Of a stretch of DNA of 64,000 bases, positions 62,270 through 64,000 are shown in pieces. The first letter of the stretch is position 1. Every line of letters begins with the position of its first letter. Made by a program: the position numbers and the translations under genes. The notes below the pieces were generated by a model. The model had not been told where the DNA came from. It did not search any database and worked only from the letters and a program-made list of their open reading frames with translations. This stretch comes from JAZKAR01 sp040389065 (lineage in GTDB: Bacteria > Pseudomonadota > Gammaproteobacteria > Burkholderiales > Casimicrobiaceae): positions 1 through 64,000 of the forward strand of contig JAZKAR010000004.1 in NCBI GenBank assembly GCA_040389065.1, read 5' to 3'.

Positions 62270-63340
62270 TTACAAACCTTTTTTAGGCTCAGCTAAACGC
62301 AATACCATTTTATATACAGCCTTTAACTGAGGAGCCTGGCGTGTATAATAATCTGGATTAGGAGTATTGGGGGAAGAATATCCCCAAAAATCCCAACATC
62401 CTTGAGGATTCAACGGTACCGTAAAAGAAGGCTCTACTTGCGGATATAATATAATCAAATCGTTGGCTTCTGCCATTTCATTATAGCCAGTATGATTATA
62501 GTATTTATCCCCGATAACTTTTGCACCTTGCAAACATCCATGAAATACTACGTGTACCGGGCAGCTTTTATCTTGCGTGCACGATTTGGGTATGTAAGCA
62601 TAAGCAGTATCGCTCATGCTGGTAGTAGGGGAATCAATAAATTCTTTTTGATCAAAAGCGATAACAGTATTGCTTAATGTTTCTGCTGGAGATTTTAAAT
62701 GGCGATAAATAAAATTTAAAATGTCATTTGATTGTTCGAAATGACAGTCATTAATAAAAGGTGATTGGGTTAAATTGCATTCACTATCATCAGTTTGCGT
62801 GGTAATAAAAGCGTGCCCTGAATCAACATTTTTAATATATTGAATCGATTTTGCTGGTACATCGAACGCTTTAAAAAAAGCGCTGGTTTGATCTACTACT
62901 GTAGTGGCAACAACGTGATCACTTTTTCCGCTAAAAATATAAATTCTATCTTTTTTCAGATTTTCTAACGGGTCAATAACTCCTGCTTGTGCGAGCGCTT
63001 TCGTTTTATCGAGTAGAACAGGCGTGTTAGGCCCTACACTAGGTACAAGAGGGTTCATACAGGCGGTTGTTGCATTTACCATCAATGTATTATAAGCCCA
63101 AGATTGTGCGCATAAATATGGCCCACCAGCAACAATGCCAGCTCCAACCATAATATTTGAATAGGCAATATAAAACTGAGAGGTCATAAATGCCCCTGAA
63201 GAAAGCCCAGATACCGATGTATTTTGAAGGTTTGCGCCCACAGAGGGTAATCGATTGTTCGCTGCGTGAGGGGTGCTATATAAGCCAGAACATAAAATCG
63301 CGATGACTAGCGTATTGCGTTGGCGGTTGTTCAGCATCAT
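62270..63340 (-). CDS. Exported poly(3-hydroxybutyrate) depolymerase family esterase
   Basis: This 356-aa protein has a signal peptide (NTLVIAILCSGLYSTPHAA). The lipase box is GLSSGAFMTSQFY at about 44-56. IYIFSGKSDHVV supplies the Asp region and VDSGHAF the likely catalytic His. A second block CPVHVVFHGCLQGAKVIGDKYY and NPQGCWDFWGY is typical of the PHB depolymerase/esterase family. Several paired Cys suggest disulfides. An exported enzyme would use polymer or oligomers outside the cytoplasm, not stored granules. GGAG lies a few bases before the ATG at 63340; a second ATG at 63337 is equally good. Confidence 0.88.
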   Translation of the reverse strand: MMLNNRQRNTLVIAILCSGLYSTPHAANNRLPSVGANLQNTSVSGLSSGAFMTSQFYIAYSNIMVGAGIVAGGPYLCAQSWAYNTLMVNATTACMNPLVPSVGPNTPVLLDKTKALAQAGVIDPLENLKKDRIYIFSGKSDHVVATTVVDQTSAFFKAFDVPAKSIQYIKNVDSGHAFITTQTDDSECNLTQSPFINDCHFEQSNDILNFIYRHLKSPAETLSNTVIAFDQKEFIDSPTTSMSDTAYAYIPKSCTQDKSCPVHVVFHGCLQGAKVIGDKYYNHTGYNEMAEANDLIILYPQVEPSFTVPLNPQGCWDFWGYSSPNTPNPDYYTRQAPQLKAVYKMVLRLAEPKKGL

Positions 63341-63476
63341 TGCTCCAATAAAGCGTACTACATGTTATTGATGATTAAACTGCTTAAATGTAAATGAGAT
63401 TGCTCAAATGAGATTATTTAATGCAAGCGGTTGCATTGCCTAAAATGTAGCGCAATGCAACCCATGCTATTAGCAA

Positions 63477-64000
63477 TTATCGTGCAGCAGAAATTTCAAT
63501 ACTACGAGGAGGGAAATCAATTATTTGATCTTGTTTTTTTGGCACAAAATCGAACTGATAAACAACTGCTAACTCACGCTGCCTAACATTGGCAGACTCT
63601 TCTTTATAGCCAAAGCGCCAGTCAGCAAGTGTATACGCTGTTGTGTTATTCAGTTGTTTCAACGCTTCTGCCTGGGCGCTAGCAAAAGGTTTAACATCGA
63701 TTTCTTCGCGGGTAGTTTGGGCAGTTCGCCATGTGCGTGAAGCGGCTAAAATGCTGCCTTCGCGGCTGATAATGACATCAATTCGACCTCCACGCCCTAA
63801 AGTATCTACTGTTTGTCTGCCGATAGGCAGGTGGCGCGTAAACGTAATTTGCGTACCTTTTTCTCCTCGCACTATGTCACTGGCTTTACCTTTTTCAGGC
63901 ATGCTAGCAGTTAACAGTTTTTTTGTACGTACTGTACCCTGATCATTACTGAGCCATCCCAAACTACGTACTAGATGTAAAGCAGTTTGTTCTGGATCTT
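63477..64000 (-). CDS. C-terminal part of an unknown protein (5' end outside window)
   Basis: The frame is open to the right edge, so only the last 174 codons are visible. The TTG at 63962 is internal. I do not recognise the product. The visible part is beta-rich and polar (QITFTRHLPIGRQTVDTLGRGGRIDV, AYTLADWRFGYKEESANVRQ, LAVVYQFDFVPKKQD) and ends PPRSIEISAAR. It lies 136 bp upstream of the PHB depolymerase gene on the same strand. Confidence 0.6.
   Translation of the reverse strand, partial: DPEQTALHLVRSLGWLSNDQGTVRTKKLLTASMPEKGKASDIVRGEKGTQITFTRHLPIGRQTVDTLGRGGRIDVIISREGSILAASRTWRTAQTTREEIDVKPFASAQAEALKQLNNTTAYTLADWRFGYKEESANVRQRELAVVYQFDFVPKKQDQIIDFPPRSIEISAAR

Noticed and set aside
1..64000. 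tRNA and rRNA genes
   Set aside because: I found no convincing cloverleaf or rRNA segment by eye; a covariance-model scan would be decisive.

Overview
The window looks like one contiguous piece of a proteobacterial chromosome of moderate to low GC, most likely gammaproteobacterial. The genes pointing there are a PutA flavoenzyme with a divergent Lrp-type regulator, GlnK-AmtB, CorC, TilS, YaeQ, AsmA, TonB, YfdX and a complete type I secretion system. Genes for a poly-3-hydroxybutyrate (PHB) cycle are also present. I cannot name the genus. I recognised no rRNA, tRNA, CRISPR array or prophage. A 10-N assembly gap lies at 7126-7135.

Region 1 (1-18.8 kb) is an RTX secretion island. A giant RTX protein (minus strand) carries an FrpC-type self-processing module with an Asp-Pro bond and twelve repeat modules. 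Directly upstream of it lies a small lipoprotein gene, the arrangement of Neisseria frpD-frpC. The C-terminal part of a second RTX paralogue enters from the left edge and converges on it. A decayed third copy (about 11.24-12.18 kb) abuts an IS5-family transposase scar. After an AAA ATPase/DUF4143 gene and a 120-bp MITE comes a plus-strand HlyB-HlyD-TolC operon, which is the likely exporter.

Region 2 (18.8-37.1 kb) is mostly metabolic and signalling genes: putA with a divergent Lrp regulator, a GAF-PAS-GGDEF-EAL protein, a chemoreceptor, the amtB-glnK ammonium pair, a corC operon that includes an unknown exported protein and a DUF1624 membrane protein, tilS, a GNAT enzyme, a stand-alone FliJ-like coiled-coil gene with an odd Gly/Met-rich membrane protein, a receiver-only response regulator and a stress-type glycine-zipper protein.

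Region 3 (37.5-48 kb) holds an unknown Gly-rich outer-membrane-like protein, AsmA, 3-hydroxybutyrate dehydrogenase and a GH114 enzyme. It also holds a small accessory patch with an integron-type attC site between a DUF2314/DUF2185 immunity-like gene and a PIN/NYN-like nuclease gene. An alpha/beta hydrolase, a TonB protein, a second intact MITE and a PRMT-like methyltransferase follow.

Region 4 (48-54 kb) is a defence island: an McrBC locus whose two genes are separated by a ParDE toxin-antitoxin pair and a small exported protein, followed by yaeQ.

Region 5 (54-64 kb) carries an AI-2E family permease, YfdX, a truncated Hsp20, a zinc-finger protein, a CBS-domain protein, a degraded DadA-like Rossmann protein, a membrane-anchored diguanylate cyclase, a phasin and an exported PHB depolymerase. 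With 3-hydroxybutyrate dehydrogenase in region 3, the last two suggest that the cell stores and mobilises PHB. The right edge cuts an unknown gene.
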